Below, piece after piece: positions 51,495-63,283 of a stretch of 64,000 bases of DNA (the first letter of the stretch is position 1; each line of letters opens with the position of its first letter). Below the pieces are notes generated by a model that did no database searches, was not told the DNA's origin, and saw only the letters and a program-made list of their open reading frames with translations. The stretch covers positions 90,767 to 154,766 of the forward strand of contig JFAX01000003.1 in the NCBI GenBank assembly GCA_000585015.1. The letters run 5' to 3'. This stretch comes from Candidatus Accumulibacter adjunctus (GTDB taxonomy: Bacteria > Pseudomonadota > Gammaproteobacteria > Burkholderiales > Rhodocyclaceae). The position numbers and the translations under genes are program-made.

Positions 51495-53009
51495 ATGCCG
51501 CAAGCCAGTGCCAGCCCGCAGTTGATCCTCGCTCTCGACCAGGGTACGACCAGCTCGCGGGCGATTCTCTTCGCTCGTGATGGAACGGTTCGCGGCGTCG
51601 CACAGCAGGAGTACGCGCAGCACTATCCGCAGCCGGGATGGGTCGAACATGACGCCAACGACATCTGGCGGACGCAACTGGCCGTCGCCCGCAGGGTCCT
51701 TCGCGAGCATGGTGTCGCCGCCGGCCAGCTGGCCGCCGTCGGCATCACCAACCAGCGCGAGACGAGCGTCCTCTGGGACCGAGCCAGCGGCGAGCCCTTG
51801 CACCGTGCGATCGTCTGGCAGGACCGGCGAACTGCCAGGTCATGCGATGCGCTGCGAGCCGCCGGCCATGGCGAGCTCTTTCGCCAGCGAACCGGGCTGG
51901 TGGTCGATGCGTATTTCTCAGGCACCAAGCTGAAGTGGCTGCTCGACAACGTTGCCGGTGCCCGCGCCCGCGCCGAGCGCGGCGAGCTTGCCTTTGGCAC
52001 GATCGATTGCTGGCTGGCGTGGAAGCTGTCCGCTGGCCGGGTGCACGTCACCGATCCGTCGAACGCCGCACGGACCATGCTCTTCGACATTCGCCGCTGC
52101 TGCTGGGATGAGGAACTGCTCGCGCTGCTCGACATTCCGCCGGCAGTCCTGCCGCAGGTGGTCGACAGCAGTGGCGTCATCGCGACGATCGCCAGTGACC
52201 TGCTCGGCGCCGCGGTGCCGCTCGCCGGTATCGCCGGCGACCAGCAGGCGGCGACCTTCGGTCAGGCCTGCCTCGCGCACGGCATGGCGAAGAACACCTA
52301 CGGCACCGGTTGTTTCCTGCTGCTGAATACCGGCAACGAGGCGATGGACTCGCAGCACCGCATGCTGACGACGATCGGCTGGCGGCTGCGCGAGCGGACG
52401 ACCTACCTCCTCGAAGGCAGTGTCTTCATGGGCGGCGCCGTCGTCCAGTGGCTGCGCGATGGTCTCGGCATGATTTCCAGCTCCGGCGAAATCGAGACGC
52501 TGGCCTCGTCCGTTCCCGACAGCGGGGGCGTCTACCTCGTGCCTGCGCACACCGGGCTCGGCGCGCCGTACTGGGATCCGTATGCCCGTGGCGCATTGCT
52601 TGGCATGACGCGCGGTACCAGCCGCGCCCACGTCGCGCGCGCGGCACTCGAAGCGATCGCCTTCCAGAGCGCCGAGGTCCTCAGCGCGATGCAGTTCGAC
52701 TGCGGGCAGCCGCTGCGTGAACTGCGGGTCGACGGCGGGGCTGCCGCCAACAACCTGCTGCTGCAGTTCCAGGCCGACCTGCTCGGCGTCCCCGTCGTGC
52801 GTCCGCGCATCACCGAAACGACCGCTCTCGGCGCTGCCTATCTCGCCGGCCTCGCGGTCGGCTTCTGGCACGACGAGGCGGAACTGGCCGCGTTGTGGCA
52901 CGCGGAGAGGCGTTTCGAGCCCACCATGTCCGCCGACCAGAGGGCAGCGCTGCTCGCGGGATGGCGGCGCGCTGTGGAGCGCAGCCGCGACTGGGCGACT
53001 GCGGACTGA
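51495..53009 (+). CDS. glpK: Glycerol kinase
   Basis: [71 protein letters not shown]. Confidence 0.96.
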   Translation: MPQASASPQLILALDQGTTSSRAILFARDGTVRGVAQQEYAQHYPQPGWVEHDANDIWRTQLAVARRVLREHGVAAGQLAAVGITNQRETSVLWDRASGEPLHRAIVWQDRRTARSCDALRAAGHGELFRQRTGLVVDAYFSGTKLKWLLDNVAGARARAERGELAFGTIDCWLAWKLSAGRVHVTDPSNAARTMLFDIRRCCWDEELLALLDIPPAVLPQVVDSSGVIATIASDLLGAAVPLAGIAGDQQAATFGQACLAHGMAKNTYGTGCFLLLNTGNEAMDSQHRMLTTIGWRLRERTTYLLEGSVFMGGAVVQWLRDGLGMISSSGEIETLASSVPDSGGVYLVPAHTGLGAPYWDPYARGALLGMTRGTSRAHVARAALEAIAFQSAEVLSAMQFDCGQPLRELRVDGGAAANNLLLQFQADLLGVPVVRPRITETTALGAAYLAGLAVGFWHDEAELAALWHAERRFEPTMSADQRAALLAGWRRAVERSRDWATAD

Positions 53010-53136
53010 TCAACCGCGGGGAGAAACGGCCCCAAGCAGCTTGCTCGGCTGCATTACATGTGGGTAGCCACTGCCGAGCGGCGGGCTGGGGGGCGCGAAA
53101 CCACAGCGCCCTGCCCACCCGCAACCCGCGCCTGAA

Positions 53137-53283
53137 TCAGGGCTTGCGGCCCCGCCCCAGCCACATCGCCGCAATCGCCAGCGCGAGCAGGCTCAACGAC
53201 TCCGGCTCGGGAATCTGGTTGGCAACCGCCAGCGCGGGTGCAGAAACGGACAGCAGAAAAGCAAGCAACGGCAGAGCACGCAT
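53137..53283 (-). CDS. 48-aa minimal PEP-CTERM protein
   Basis: Reverse-strand ORF MRALPLLAFLLSVSAPALAVANQIPEPESLSLLALAIAAMWLGRGRKP*; strong RBS GAGGAGGAGG upstream; signal peptide plus PEP-CTERM sorting signal. Below the ORF track size cutoff. Confidence 0.85.
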   Translation of the reverse strand: MRALPLLAFLLSVSAPALAVANQIPEPESLSLLALAIAAMWLGRGRKP

Positions 53284-53639
53284 GGCAACCTCCTCCTCGC
53301 GAACATCGATGAACGACCACCCCCACTACCTGAGCATTGCTCGGTCCGTTGCAAGCAAGAATCGTACTGGCTCTGGCAATCCACCGATTTAATGTTTTTT
53401 TGAGATCACGCATGGGCGCTCTGCGCGCGCGTGTGTAAGATTTTCCGACACCCCGCGGATGTTGCCGCGTCGGCACGGCTGGCGGTGAGTCCTTGGCGCG
53501 GGGGGCGACTTGCAGTGGCCTGATCGGCAGCATGCGACGGCAGGAAGCCGGCCGGCGGAATGGTTCATAATCTCGCCGATCGGCACGGATCAGCGGCAGC
53601 GGGCATGCCGCCCCAGCCAGCCGCGACACGGAGGGACCC

Positions 53640-54812
53640 TTGAGCACGCCGCCGCGCCGCATCGCGCACCTCGACATGGACGCCTTCTATGCCTCGGTCG
53701 ACCTGCTGCGCTACCCGGAACTGCGAGGCCGGCCGCTGGTGATCGGCGGCAGCAGTGCGCAGCAGCCCGTTCTGCTGGCCGACGGCCGCCGCCGGTTCGC
53801 CCGCCTGCGCGACTATGTCGGCCGTGGCGTCGTCACCACAGCCACCTACGAGGCACGCGCACTCGGCGTCTCTTCGGCGATGGGCATCATGATGGCGGCC
53901 CGCCTGGCGCCCGAGGCGATCCTGCTGCCGGTCGATTTCCCGGCCTATCGCCATTACTCGCGACTCTTCAAGACGGCGGTCGCCGGCATCGCGCCCGATT
54001 GCGAGGATCGCGGCATCGACGAGATCTACCTCGATCTCAGCCGGCTGGCCGGCGATTCCCGACCGCTCGCGCAGCGCATCAAGGACGCGGTGCGGCAGGC
54101 GACCGGGCTGTCGTGCTCGATCGGCGTCGCGCCCAACAAGCTGCTGGCCAAGATCGCCTCCGATCTCGACAAGCCCGACGGGCTGACGATCCTCGGCGCT
54201 GACGATGTCCGGCAACGCATCTGGCCGCTGCCGGTACGCAAGATCAACGGCATCGGCCCGAAGGCGAGCGAGCGGCTGGCTCTGCTCGGGATCGAGCGCA
54301 TCGGCCAGCTGGCTGAAGCCGACGCCGGTGTGCTGCGGCAGCACTTCGGCCGCAGCTATGGCGCGTGGCTGCTGGCCGCCGCGAAGGGCATCGACGAACG
54401 ACCGTTGATCACGGCCGCGGAGCCGAAATCGGTCAGTCGCGAGACGACCTTCGAGCGCGACCTGCACCCGCGCGACGACCGCGAGACCCTGAGCGCCGTT
54501 CTCGTCGGCCTCTGCTGCAAGCTGGCCGACGACCTGCAGCGCAAGCGATGCCGCGGCCGCACGATCGGCGTCAAGCTGCGCTTTGCCGATTTCCGCGTCG
54601 TCACGCGCGACCTGACGCTGGCCCTGGCGACCGACACCGCCGCGGAGATCCTGCGCGCCAGCCGCGAGTGCCTGCGCCGTGTCCCGCTCGAACAGCGTCT
54701 GCGGCTGCTAGGCGTGCGGGTGTCGGCACTCGCAGCCGCTGCCACTGCCGACACCCCGCGCCTGCCGCAGCAGGGTGAACTCGAACTGCGCGAGCGCGAT
54801 CGCCAACGATGA
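53640..54812 (+). CDS. dinB: DNA polymerase IV / Y-family polymerase
   Basis: IAHLDMDAFYASVDLLRYPELRGRPLVIGG; VVTTATYEARALGVSSAM; IDEIYLDLS; INGIGPKASERLALLGIERIGQLAEAD. TTG start. Confidence 0.92.
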   Translation: MSTPPRRIAHLDMDAFYASVDLLRYPELRGRPLVIGGSSAQQPVLLADGRRRFARLRDYVGRGVVTTATYEARALGVSSAMGIMMAARLAPEAILLPVDFPAYRHYSRLFKTAVAGIAPDCEDRGIDEIYLDLSRLAGDSRPLAQRIKDAVRQATGLSCSIGVAPNKLLAKIASDLDKPDGLTILGADDVRQRIWPLPVRKINGIGPKASERLALLGIERIGQLAEADAGVLRQHFGRSYGAWLLAAAKGIDERPLITAAEPKSVSRETTFERDLHPRDDRETLSAVLVGLCCKLADDLQRKRCRGRTIGVKLRFADFRVVTRDLTLALATDTAAEILRASRECLRRVPLEQRLRLLGVRVSALAAAATADTPRLPQQGELELRERDRQR

Positions 54813-54849
54813 ATCCCCTGGCCCGGCAACAAAGGCCTTCGCGGACGGC

Positions 54850-57507
54850 TCAGGCGGCAGCGCTGCCGCCCAGCGTGAGGCGCAGATCGACCGTCCCGCG
54901 ATCGGCACCGCTGCGCTGTTCGAAGCCGAGTTTGCGCGCCAGCCCCTGCATGCGCAGGTTGCCGTCGAGGGTCTCGCCACGCAGTTCGCCGATGCCTTCG
55001 CTGCGACAGTAGCGAACGAGGCTCTGCAGCAGCGCCGCGCCGAGGCCCATACCCTTGATCTCCGAGGCGACGACGATCGCGAAGTCGGCGACCGCCTTGC
55101 CCGGTTCGCTGACGGCGCGCACCTCACCGAGGACGCGCTCGCCGGCGGCGCCCGGGTTCTCGATCGCCACCAGCGCCATCTCGCGGTCGTAGTCGATCTG
55201 CGCAAAGCGCGCCAGGCGGACGCGCGGCAGACTGCGGATCGCGTCGAAGAAGCGCATCCGGGAGTCCTCGGGGGCGAGCGAATGCAGCAGTTCGCCGAGC
55301 AAGCTTTCGTCCTCCGGGCGAATCGGCCGGATCGACAGCCGCCGGCCCTGCCACTCGAGTGGCTGTTCGAGCTCCTTGGGGTAAGGGCGGATGGCGAAGC
55401 GATGGCCAGCAACCGCCGGCGTGTGCGAGGCGATGCCGATGCCGGCATCGATCGCAAAGACGCCGTTCCTCTCGACATGCAGCGGATCGAGTTCGACGCT
55501 CACCACCTCGTCGTTGTCGGTCAGCAATTGCGACAGCCGGACCAGCGCCTGGCTGGCGGCCGTCTGCAGTTCGCTGCGCGATTCATCCGGCAGCTTCGCG
55601 AGGATGCCGCTGCGCGCCACCAGATCCCGCGCCAGCGTCAGGTTGAGCGGTGGCAGGGCGACGACGACGCGACCGGCGCTCGCGCCGCTGCGCGCTGCCG
55701 GTCCGAAGAGGATCAGTGGCCCGAAGACGGCGTCGACGGCGACGCCGAAGCGCAGCGGCGGAGCGCCGCTGCGCGCGGCGCTCGGTCGCACGCGATAGCC
55801 GCCGACGCGGGCCGCCGCCTGCTGCGTGCGCAGCGCGCCGCGCAGCCCACGGGCCGCCAGCCGGATGTCGGCCGGCGACCGCAGGTCCACTGCCGTTGCG
55901 GTGCAATCGGCGCTGCCGCCGCCGACCAGCGCGAGATCGACGGGGTAACCCACCTCGTCGGCAGCGAGGATCGCCGCCTCGATGCTGCTGCTGACCGGGT
56001 GCGCGGCGAGGACGATGCCGTATGCAGCCAGCAACCGGCGTGCCTGCGCCACCGACAGGCTGCCGGCACGCGCCGCGACGGCCTCGCCAACGGCGCTGCG
56101 CGCAGCGGCGAGATCGGGCGCGAAATCCTCGGCGCGGGACGCCGGCAACTGCAGCAACAGGCGGCGGTTGTGCAGGTAGCTGAGAACGCCGAGGAACACC
56201 GCGATCGCCCGTTCCGGCGATTCGTGGCTGATCACGCCGTGTTCGGCAGCGACCCGCTGCGCCGCAAGCATCGACTTGCCGCCGACCCAGCAGGTGAACA
56301 CGTTGCGCTCGCTCTCCCGGGAAACCTTGCAGATCGCCTCGGCGACCTGCGGACCCGGCGCGAACGGTGACGGCGAACAGACCGTCAGCACGTTCTGCGT
56401 ACCGCTGTCGGCGAGCACGCAGGCCAGCGCCGCCGCCCATTGCCGCACCGTCACGTCGGCCGGCAGGGCGATTGGATTGGCCAGTGACGACCGCGTCTGC
56501 AGCAGTCCCTCGAGACGCTTGCTCGTCTCGCGCGACAGCTTGCCGAGCTTGCCGCCGGAACGCAGCAGCGTTTCGCCGGCGATGCGCCCGAGACCATGCC
56601 CGTTCGCCAGGATGGTCAGGCGCTCGCCGCGCAGCGGACGCATGCGGGCCATTCCCTCGATCGCCTCGAAGACGCCGCCGAGGGTGTCCACACTCACCCA
56701 GCCGGCGCGCCGCAGCGCCGCTTCGTAGACCTCGTCCGGCGGAAAGGCTGGATTGCTGTCGCCCGCCAGCGAGCGGCCACGGATGGCGACCACCGGCTTG
56801 TGGCGGGCGGCAGCGCGCGCTGCCGACATGAACTTGCGACCGGCCGGCACGGTGTCGAACTGCACCAGGATCGCCTTCGTCTCGCCGTCGCCGGCGAGCC
56901 AGTCGAGGACGTCGGCGAGATCGACGTCGAGCCCCGAGCCGAGATGGAGGACGGTCGAGAAGCCGATGTCCTTGCTGCACGCACGATCGAGAATGGCCGC
57001 CGTCATGGCCGTCGAATGCGTCACCAGCGCGATCTTTCCCGCCGCGATCGCCACCGGCGCCGCACTCGCGTTGAGATGCTGCGCCGGCACGACGAGGCCG
57101 CCACTTCCCGGTCCGAGCACGCGCATCAGGAAGGGTCGCGCGGCAGCGAGGATGCCCCGCTGCGCAGCGGCGATCTCGTTGCGGTGCATGCGGTGCCACA
57201 GCCACGGCCCGACCACCACGGCGCGCGTCCCCAGATTGCCGAGCTGTTCGATGATCGACGGCACCTTGTCGAGCGAGGCACAGATGACGGCGAGGTCGGG
57301 AACCGCTGCCAGCGGATCGAGGCGCACCCCGGCAGGCAGCAGCAACAGCTTGCGCTGGCGGGCGACGACCGACATTACCGGGCCACTGAAGCAGCCACCG
57401 GCGAGGTTCGACCGCACCACCTCGGCGTAGCGGCTCGCCTCGTCAGGCTCGGCGACGATCGCCACCGACGCCGGGCGGAAGAGGAACTCGAGGTTGCGTA
57501 CGGTCAT
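54850..57507 (-). CDS. NDP-forming acyl-CoA synthetase-like / GNAT acetyltransferase fusion (Pat-like)
   Basis: N-terminal CoA-binding/ACS domains (MTVRNLEFLFRPASVAIVAEPDEASRYAEVV...) and C-terminal GNAT (ADFAIVVASEIKGMGLGAALLQSLVRYCRSEGIGELRGETLDGN). Confidence 0.88.
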   Translation of the reverse strand: MTVRNLEFLFRPASVAIVAEPDEASRYAEVVRSNLAGGCFSGPVMSVVARQRKLLLLPAGVRLDPLAAVPDLAVICASLDKVPSIIEQLGNLGTRAVVVGPWLWHRMHRNEIAAAQRGILAAARPFLMRVLGPGSGGLVVPAQHLNASAAPVAIAAGKIALVTHSTAMTAAILDRACSKDIGFSTVLHLGSGLDVDLADVLDWLAGDGETKAILVQFDTVPAGRKFMSAARAAARHKPVVAIRGRSLAGDSNPAFPPDEVYEAALRRAGWVSVDTLGGVFEAIEGMARMRPLRGERLTILANGHGLGRIAGETLLRSGGKLGKLSRETSKRLEGLLQTRSSLANPIALPADVTVRQWAAALACVLADSGTQNVLTVCSPSPFAPGPQVAEAICKVSRESERNVFTCWVGGKSMLAAQRVAAEHGVISHESPERAIAVFLGVLSYLHNRRLLLQLPASRAEDFAPDLAAARSAVGEAVAARAGSLSVAQARRLLAAYGIVLAAHPVSSSIEAAILAADEVGYPVDLALVGGGSADCTATAVDLRSPADIRLAARGLRGALRTQQAAARVGGYRVRPSAARSGAPPLRFGVAVDAVFGPLILFGPAARSGASAGRVVVALPPLNLTLARDLVARSGILAKLPDESRSELQTAASQALVRLSQLLTDNDEVVSVELDPLHVERNGVFAIDAGIGIASHTPAVAGHRFAIRPYPKELEQPLEWQGRRLSIRPIRPEDESLLGELLHSLAPEDSRMRFFDAIRSLPRVRLARFAQIDYDREMALVAIENPGAAGERVLGEVRAVSEPGKAVADFAIVVASEIKGMGLGAALLQSLVRYCRSEGIGELRGETLDGNLRMQGLARKLGFEQRSGADRGTVDLRLTLGGSAAA

Positions 57508-57697
57508 CGCGGTATCGTCGGCAGCGGTCTGGGCCTCGGCCTTGATGCCAAGGCCCGCTGCCAGTGTGCCACGTCCGGCGGGATTATGCGAACGACGCGT
57601 CGCTGGCAGAAAGAACCGCGGCCAGCGACCGGCAACCGCCCGGACGCCCGCCGCCGGCCGCTTGCCCGTAGGGCGCCCGCGCCCGGGCCGCCGACGC

Positions 57698-58240
57698 CTA
57701 ACGTACCGCCGGCGCGCCAGGGCCACCCGGCCCGCGCGGCCCGCCTGGCCCGCCTGGCCCGAAGCGACCGCCCTGCCCCATCCGCTCGAGCCGCGCCTGG
57801 ACGAACTGCCGTGCCTTTTCCTTCTGCGCCGCATCGAGGCTGTCGTACACCGCCAGCCAGCGCTCGCGCCCCAATTCGCGCTGCTTGCGCGCCGCGTCGC
57901 GGACATCGTCCATGCGCGTCAGCACCGCGCGCAGATCGGCCCCCGGCTTGCTGACCAGTGCCAGCACCTCAGCCCGCTGTTGGCGCATCTGCTCGCCGAC
58001 CTCGCGCATGCCGTTGCGCGTGAACTGCTCCGCTTCCTGCCACAGCGCCTCCTGCCGCGCGTCGAGCTTGAGTTCGCCATGCAGCCGCGACATCTCCTGC
58101 AGGTGCCAGCCCATGCGCTGCTCCATGCGCGGGCCGCCGGCGCCACAGGACTCGGGTCGCATCGCCAGAGCGCTGCCAGCGGCGCCGAGCGACAACAGCA
58201 GGGCAACGAGGACAACGCGGGGTTTGAACATCGATTTCAT
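57698..58240 (-). CDS. Spy/CpxP-like (LTXXQ) periplasmic protein with Gly/Pro-rich tail
   Basis: MKSMFKPRVVLVALLLSLGAAGSALA; helical ELKLDARQEALWQEAEQFTRNGMREVGEQMRQQRAEVLALVSKPGAD; tail GRFGPGGPGGPRGPGGPGAP. Confidence 0.75.
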   Translation of the reverse strand: MKSMFKPRVVLVALLLSLGAAGSALAMRPESCGAGGPRMEQRMGWHLQEMSRLHGELKLDARQEALWQEAEQFTRNGMREVGEQMRQQRAEVLALVSKPGADLRAVLTRMDDVRDAARKQRELGRERWLAVYDSLDAAQKEKARQFVQARLERMGQGGRFGPGGPGGPRGPGGPGAPAVR

Positions 58241-58342
58241 TTTCTGACTCCTTTTTCGTTGGCTGGTGATCAGCGATCGCCCGTCCGCGGGAGGCGTCGT
58301 TGCCGTCCCGCTGGCGATGGAGCCATTCTGCCGCGCCGCCGG

Positions 58343-58388
58343 TTGCAAAGAATTGCGCCGGCAGCGGCCGCCGATTGCAAATTGTTGC
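58343..58388. promoter_or_regulatory. Paired direct repeats in the spy-like/response-regulator divergent region
   Basis: TTGCAAAGAATTGC (58343-58356) and TTGCAAATTGTTGC (58375-58388), start-to-start 32 bp. Confidence 0.6.
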
Positions 58389-58452
58389 CTCGCCGCAGGT
58401 CGCCCGCAGGCGTCGCATAGAATGGCAATCATCACCTGCCCGGGGCACGCCC

Positions 58453-59169
58453 ATGAAGAAGATCCTGCTGATCGACGACGACGCCGAGCTGCGCCAGTTG
58501 CTCGCCACCTACCTCGGCCGCCATGGTTTCGACACGCTGCTGCTGCCCGACACGCGCCAGCTCGACGCCTTCATCGAGCGCTATCAGCCGCTACTGCTGG
58601 TCCTCGACCTGATGCTGCCGGGCGAGGACGGACTGGCCGCCTGCCGCCGCCTGCGCGCGCGCGGCGAGACGCGGCCGGTGATCATGCTGACCGCGCGCGA
58701 CGAGCCGGTCGACCGCGTCATCGGGCTTGAAATGGGCGCCGACGACTACCTCGGCAAGCCCTTCGACCCGCGCGAACTGGTGGCGCGCATCGAGGCCGTG
58801 CTGCGCCGCGCCGCGCGGCCGCCGGCGGCGCCCGATCCCGATGGCGGCATCGTCCGCTTCGGCGACTGGCTCTTCGACCGCGGCGCGCGACAGCTGTCCC
58901 GCGGATCGGAGAGCGTGCCGCTGACCAGCGGCGAGTTCGCCCTGCTCAACACCCTGGTGGCGAACGCCAACCGGCCGATGAAGCGCGAGCGCCTGCTCGA
59001 GCTGACGCGCGGCGAGAGCAGCGAAGCCTTCGATCGCGCGATCGATGTCCAGATCCACCGCCTGCGCCGGCTGCTCGAAGTCGATCCGGCGCGCCCGCGT
59101 TACCTGCAGACGGTCTGGGGCGTCGGCTACGTCTTCGTCCCCGACTCGGCGGGCGACGGTGCGGCATGA
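58453..59169 (+). CDS. OmpR-family response regulator
   Basis: MKKILLIDDDAELRQLLATYLGRHGFDTLLL; LLVLDLMLPGEDG; YLQTVWGVGYVFVP. Confidence 0.93.
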   Translation: MKKILLIDDDAELRQLLATYLGRHGFDTLLLPDTRQLDAFIERYQPLLLVLDLMLPGEDGLAACRRLRARGETRPVIMLTARDEPVDRVIGLEMGADDYLGKPFDPRELVARIEAVLRRAARPPAAPDPDGGIVRFGDWLFDRGARQLSRGSESVPLTSGEFALLNTLVANANRPMKRERLLELTRGESSEAFDRAIDVQIHRLRRLLEVDPARPRYLQTVWGVGYVFVPDSAGDGAA

Positions 59170-60476
59170 AGCTGCGCCTTTTCCCGGCGTCGCTCGCCGG
59201 CCGCACCGTCCTGCTGGTGATCGCCGTCATCGCCGTCGCCGAGCTCGCCACTTTCTCGCTGATCGCCCATTTCCGCCGCGGCGCGCACGTCAACCAGACC
59301 GTGCATCTGCTCGCCGGCCAGGTGCGCCTGCTGCAGATCGTCCTGCCCGGGCTCGACGCCGGCGCCCGCGCCACGCTCGGTGCCGCCGACGCCGGCGAGC
59401 TGCAGTTGCGCGCCGATGGCGCCGGTGTCCCGCCGCATCGCCCGCGCTTCCCGTTCGCCCGCCGCCTTGCCGACGCGCTCGAACAGCGTCTCGCCGAACC
59501 GGTGCTGCTGCGCCACGCCGGACCCGGGCAACGCAGCGGCCTGTGGGTCGGCTTCACCGCCGCCGGCGAGCGCTGGTGGCTGGTCCTGCCGCCGCCGCGC
59601 CTCGAACCGCAGGCGCTGCCGAGCGAACTCTGGCCGTTCCTGGCGGCGACCCTCGCCGCCGTCCTGCTGATCGCCGGACTCTTCGTGCGCAGCATCGTCG
59701 GCCCGCTGGCGCGGCTTGGCGAGGCGGTCACCGCCACCGGCGACGGCAGCGCGCGCACCGTGACGCCACAGGGGCCGCGCGAAGTGCGGCAGCTCGCCGA
59801 GCGACACAACGCCATGCTCGGCCAGCTTGCCGCCGCCGCCGCCGAACGGCGCGAGATGATCGCCGGCCTGACGCACGACCTGCGCGCACCGCTCACCCGC
59901 CTGCGCCTGCGCCTCGAACTGCTCGCCAGCGACGGCGAGCGTGCCGGAATCGAGCGCGACGTCGACGACATGGAGCGCATCGTCGGCCAGTGCCTCGCCT
60001 TCCTGCGCAGCGAGGGCGGCGAGGAAGCGACCAGCGCCGTCTGCCTGGCGGCACTGCTGCGCGAGGAGACCGGCCGCCAGCGCGAACTCGGGCGGCCGCT
60101 GGCGCTGGCGATCGACGATTCCGCCGAGCGCTGTCGTGTCGCGGTCAGCAGCGGCAACCTGCGGCGCATCTTCGACAACCTCATCGACAACGCGCTGCAA
60201 CACGGCGCGCCGCCGGTCGAGGTGGGACTGAGCGTCGCTGCCGATGGCGCCGCGCTCCTCAGCGTCCGCGACCACGGACCGGGAATCGCCGGCGCCGACC
60301 GGCAGCGCGCCCTCGAAGCCTTCGCGCAGCTCGAACCGGCGCGCGCCACCAACGGCAGTTGCGGCCTCGGACTGGCGATCGTCCGCCGCATCGCTGCCGG
60401 CTGCGGCGGCGAGCTGACCCTCGCGGACGCGCCCGGCGGCGGGCTGCTGGTCGTCGTCAGGCTGCCGGCGAGCTAG
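59166..60476 (+). CDS. Sensor histidine kinase (EnvZ-like)
   Basis: MIAGLTHDLRAPLTRLRLRLELL H-box; DNLIDNALQHG; GLGLAIVRRIAAGCGGEL. Confidence 0.92.
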   Translation: MKLRLFPASLAGRTVLLVIAVIAVAELATFSLIAHFRRGAHVNQTVHLLAGQVRLLQIVLPGLDAGARATLGAADAGELQLRADGAGVPPHRPRFPFARRLADALEQRLAEPVLLRHAGPGQRSGLWVGFTAAGERWWLVLPPPRLEPQALPSELWPFLAATLAAVLLIAGLFVRSIVGPLARLGEAVTATGDGSARTVTPQGPREVRQLAERHNAMLGQLAAAAAERREMIAGLTHDLRAPLTRLRLRLELLASDGERAGIERDVDDMERIVGQCLAFLRSEGGEEATSAVCLAALLREETGRQRELGRPLALAIDDSAERCRVAVSSGNLRRIFDNLIDNALQHGAPPVEVGLSVAADGAALLSVRDHGPGIAGADRQRALEAFAQLEPARATNGSCGLGLAIVRRIAAGCGGELTLADAPGGGLLVVVRLPAS

Positions 60477-60614
60477 CGCGCTTTGCCGCGACCCTCGCGC
60501 CGATCGGCGAGCTGCGCTATGCTCGCCGCCACCAGGCAGCGAGCTTGCCGCCGAGCCGGAACTTCCCACCCGCCAGCGGGCCCAAGAGCCTGCTTTTGAC
60601 AGGAGATGCGCAGC

Positions 60615-61595
60615 ATGAACGAGCAGGAACAGAAGGCCATCCTCATCCTCAGCCTGATGGCCGCCTTCGCCGACGGCAACAAGAACGAATCCGAGCGCGC
60701 CGAGCTGAAACGGATTGCCGATGCGCTCAGCGGCGAAGGATCGATCAACCTCGCGGCGCTCTACCAGGACGTACTGCTCAAACGCGTCTCGCTGCCGGCG
60801 GCGGTCGCCATGCTGAGCAGCCCCGAAGCGCGCCAGCTCGCTTTCGAGATGGCAGTCTGCGTCTGTGATGCCGACGGCGTCCAGTCGCCGCCCGAGAAGC
60901 AGTTCCTCGCCGACCTGCGGGCGGCGCTGGCGCTCGACGCGCAGCAGTCGGCGGCTTATTCGCAACAGGTGGAAGAGATCGCCGCATTGCCGGTGGCGTG
61001 GGGCCACAGCGCCGGCGAGTCCCCTGCCGGCGCGGCGGCGGCACCGGTGGCTGCCGCTGCCGGCTACGCCTCGACGATGAGCGAACAGGAAATGGACAAG
61101 GCCATCCTCAACGCCGCGATCCTCAACGGCGCGCTCGAACTGCTGCCCGAGTCGCTGTCGACGATGGCGATCATTCCGCTGCAGATGAAACTCGTCTATC
61201 GCATCGGCAAGTCGTACGGCTTCGAACTCGATCGCGGCCACATCAAGGATTTCCTCGCCACCCTCGGCGTCGGCCTGACCTCGCAATATCTCGAACAGGC
61301 CGGGCGCAAGCTGCTCGGCGGCCTGCTCGGCAAGGCCGGCGGCAAGATGCTCGGCAAGATCGGCAAACAGGCGGTCAGTTCGGGAATGAGCTTCGCCAGC
61401 ACCTACGCCCTCGGGCACGTCGCCAAACGCTACTACGCCGGCGGCCGCAGCTTCTCGACGCAGACGCTGCGCGACAGCTTCGACCGCGTCCTCGGCGAAG
61501 CCAAAGGCCTGCAGACGCGCTACCTGCCCGAGATCCAGGCGCGCGCGCGAAGCCTCGACACGGCGCAGGTCCTCGACCTCGTTCGCCGCGGCTGA
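60615..61595 (+). CDS. TerB-like / DUF533-type protein
   Basis: [32 protein letters not shown]...[27 protein letters not shown]. Confidence 0.75.
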   Translation: MNEQEQKAILILSLMAAFADGNKNESERAELKRIADALSGEGSINLAALYQDVLLKRVSLPAAVAMLSSPEARQLAFEMAVCVCDADGVQSPPEKQFLADLRAALALDAQQSAAYSQQVEEIAALPVAWGHSAGESPAGAAAAPVAAAAGYASTMSEQEMDKAILNAAILNGALELLPESLSTMAIIPLQMKLVYRIGKSYGFELDRGHIKDFLATLGVGLTSQYLEQAGRKLLGGLLGKAGGKMLGKIGKQAVSSGMSFASTYALGHVAKRYYAGGRSFSTQTLRDSFDRVLGEAKGLQTRYLPEIQARARSLDTAQVLDLVRRG

Positions 61596-61651
61596 GCGGC
61601 CCTGGGCGCCGACAGGCAGCCAGCGACGGTGCCGCCGCGGCTGCTCGCACG

Positions 61652-63205
<1,554 letters not shown>

Positions 63206-63283
63206 ACAGCGAAGAGCGGCTGCAGGCGCGCTAGAATGGCGGCGACACGCCGCGCCCGTCCTCTTGCCGCCCCAGGATCCGCC

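Noticed and set aside
57698-57780. Gly/Pro repeat coding segment as a possible DNA repeat array
   Set aside because: Explained by the low-complexity C-terminal tail of the Spy-like protein; no regular unit outside the gene.
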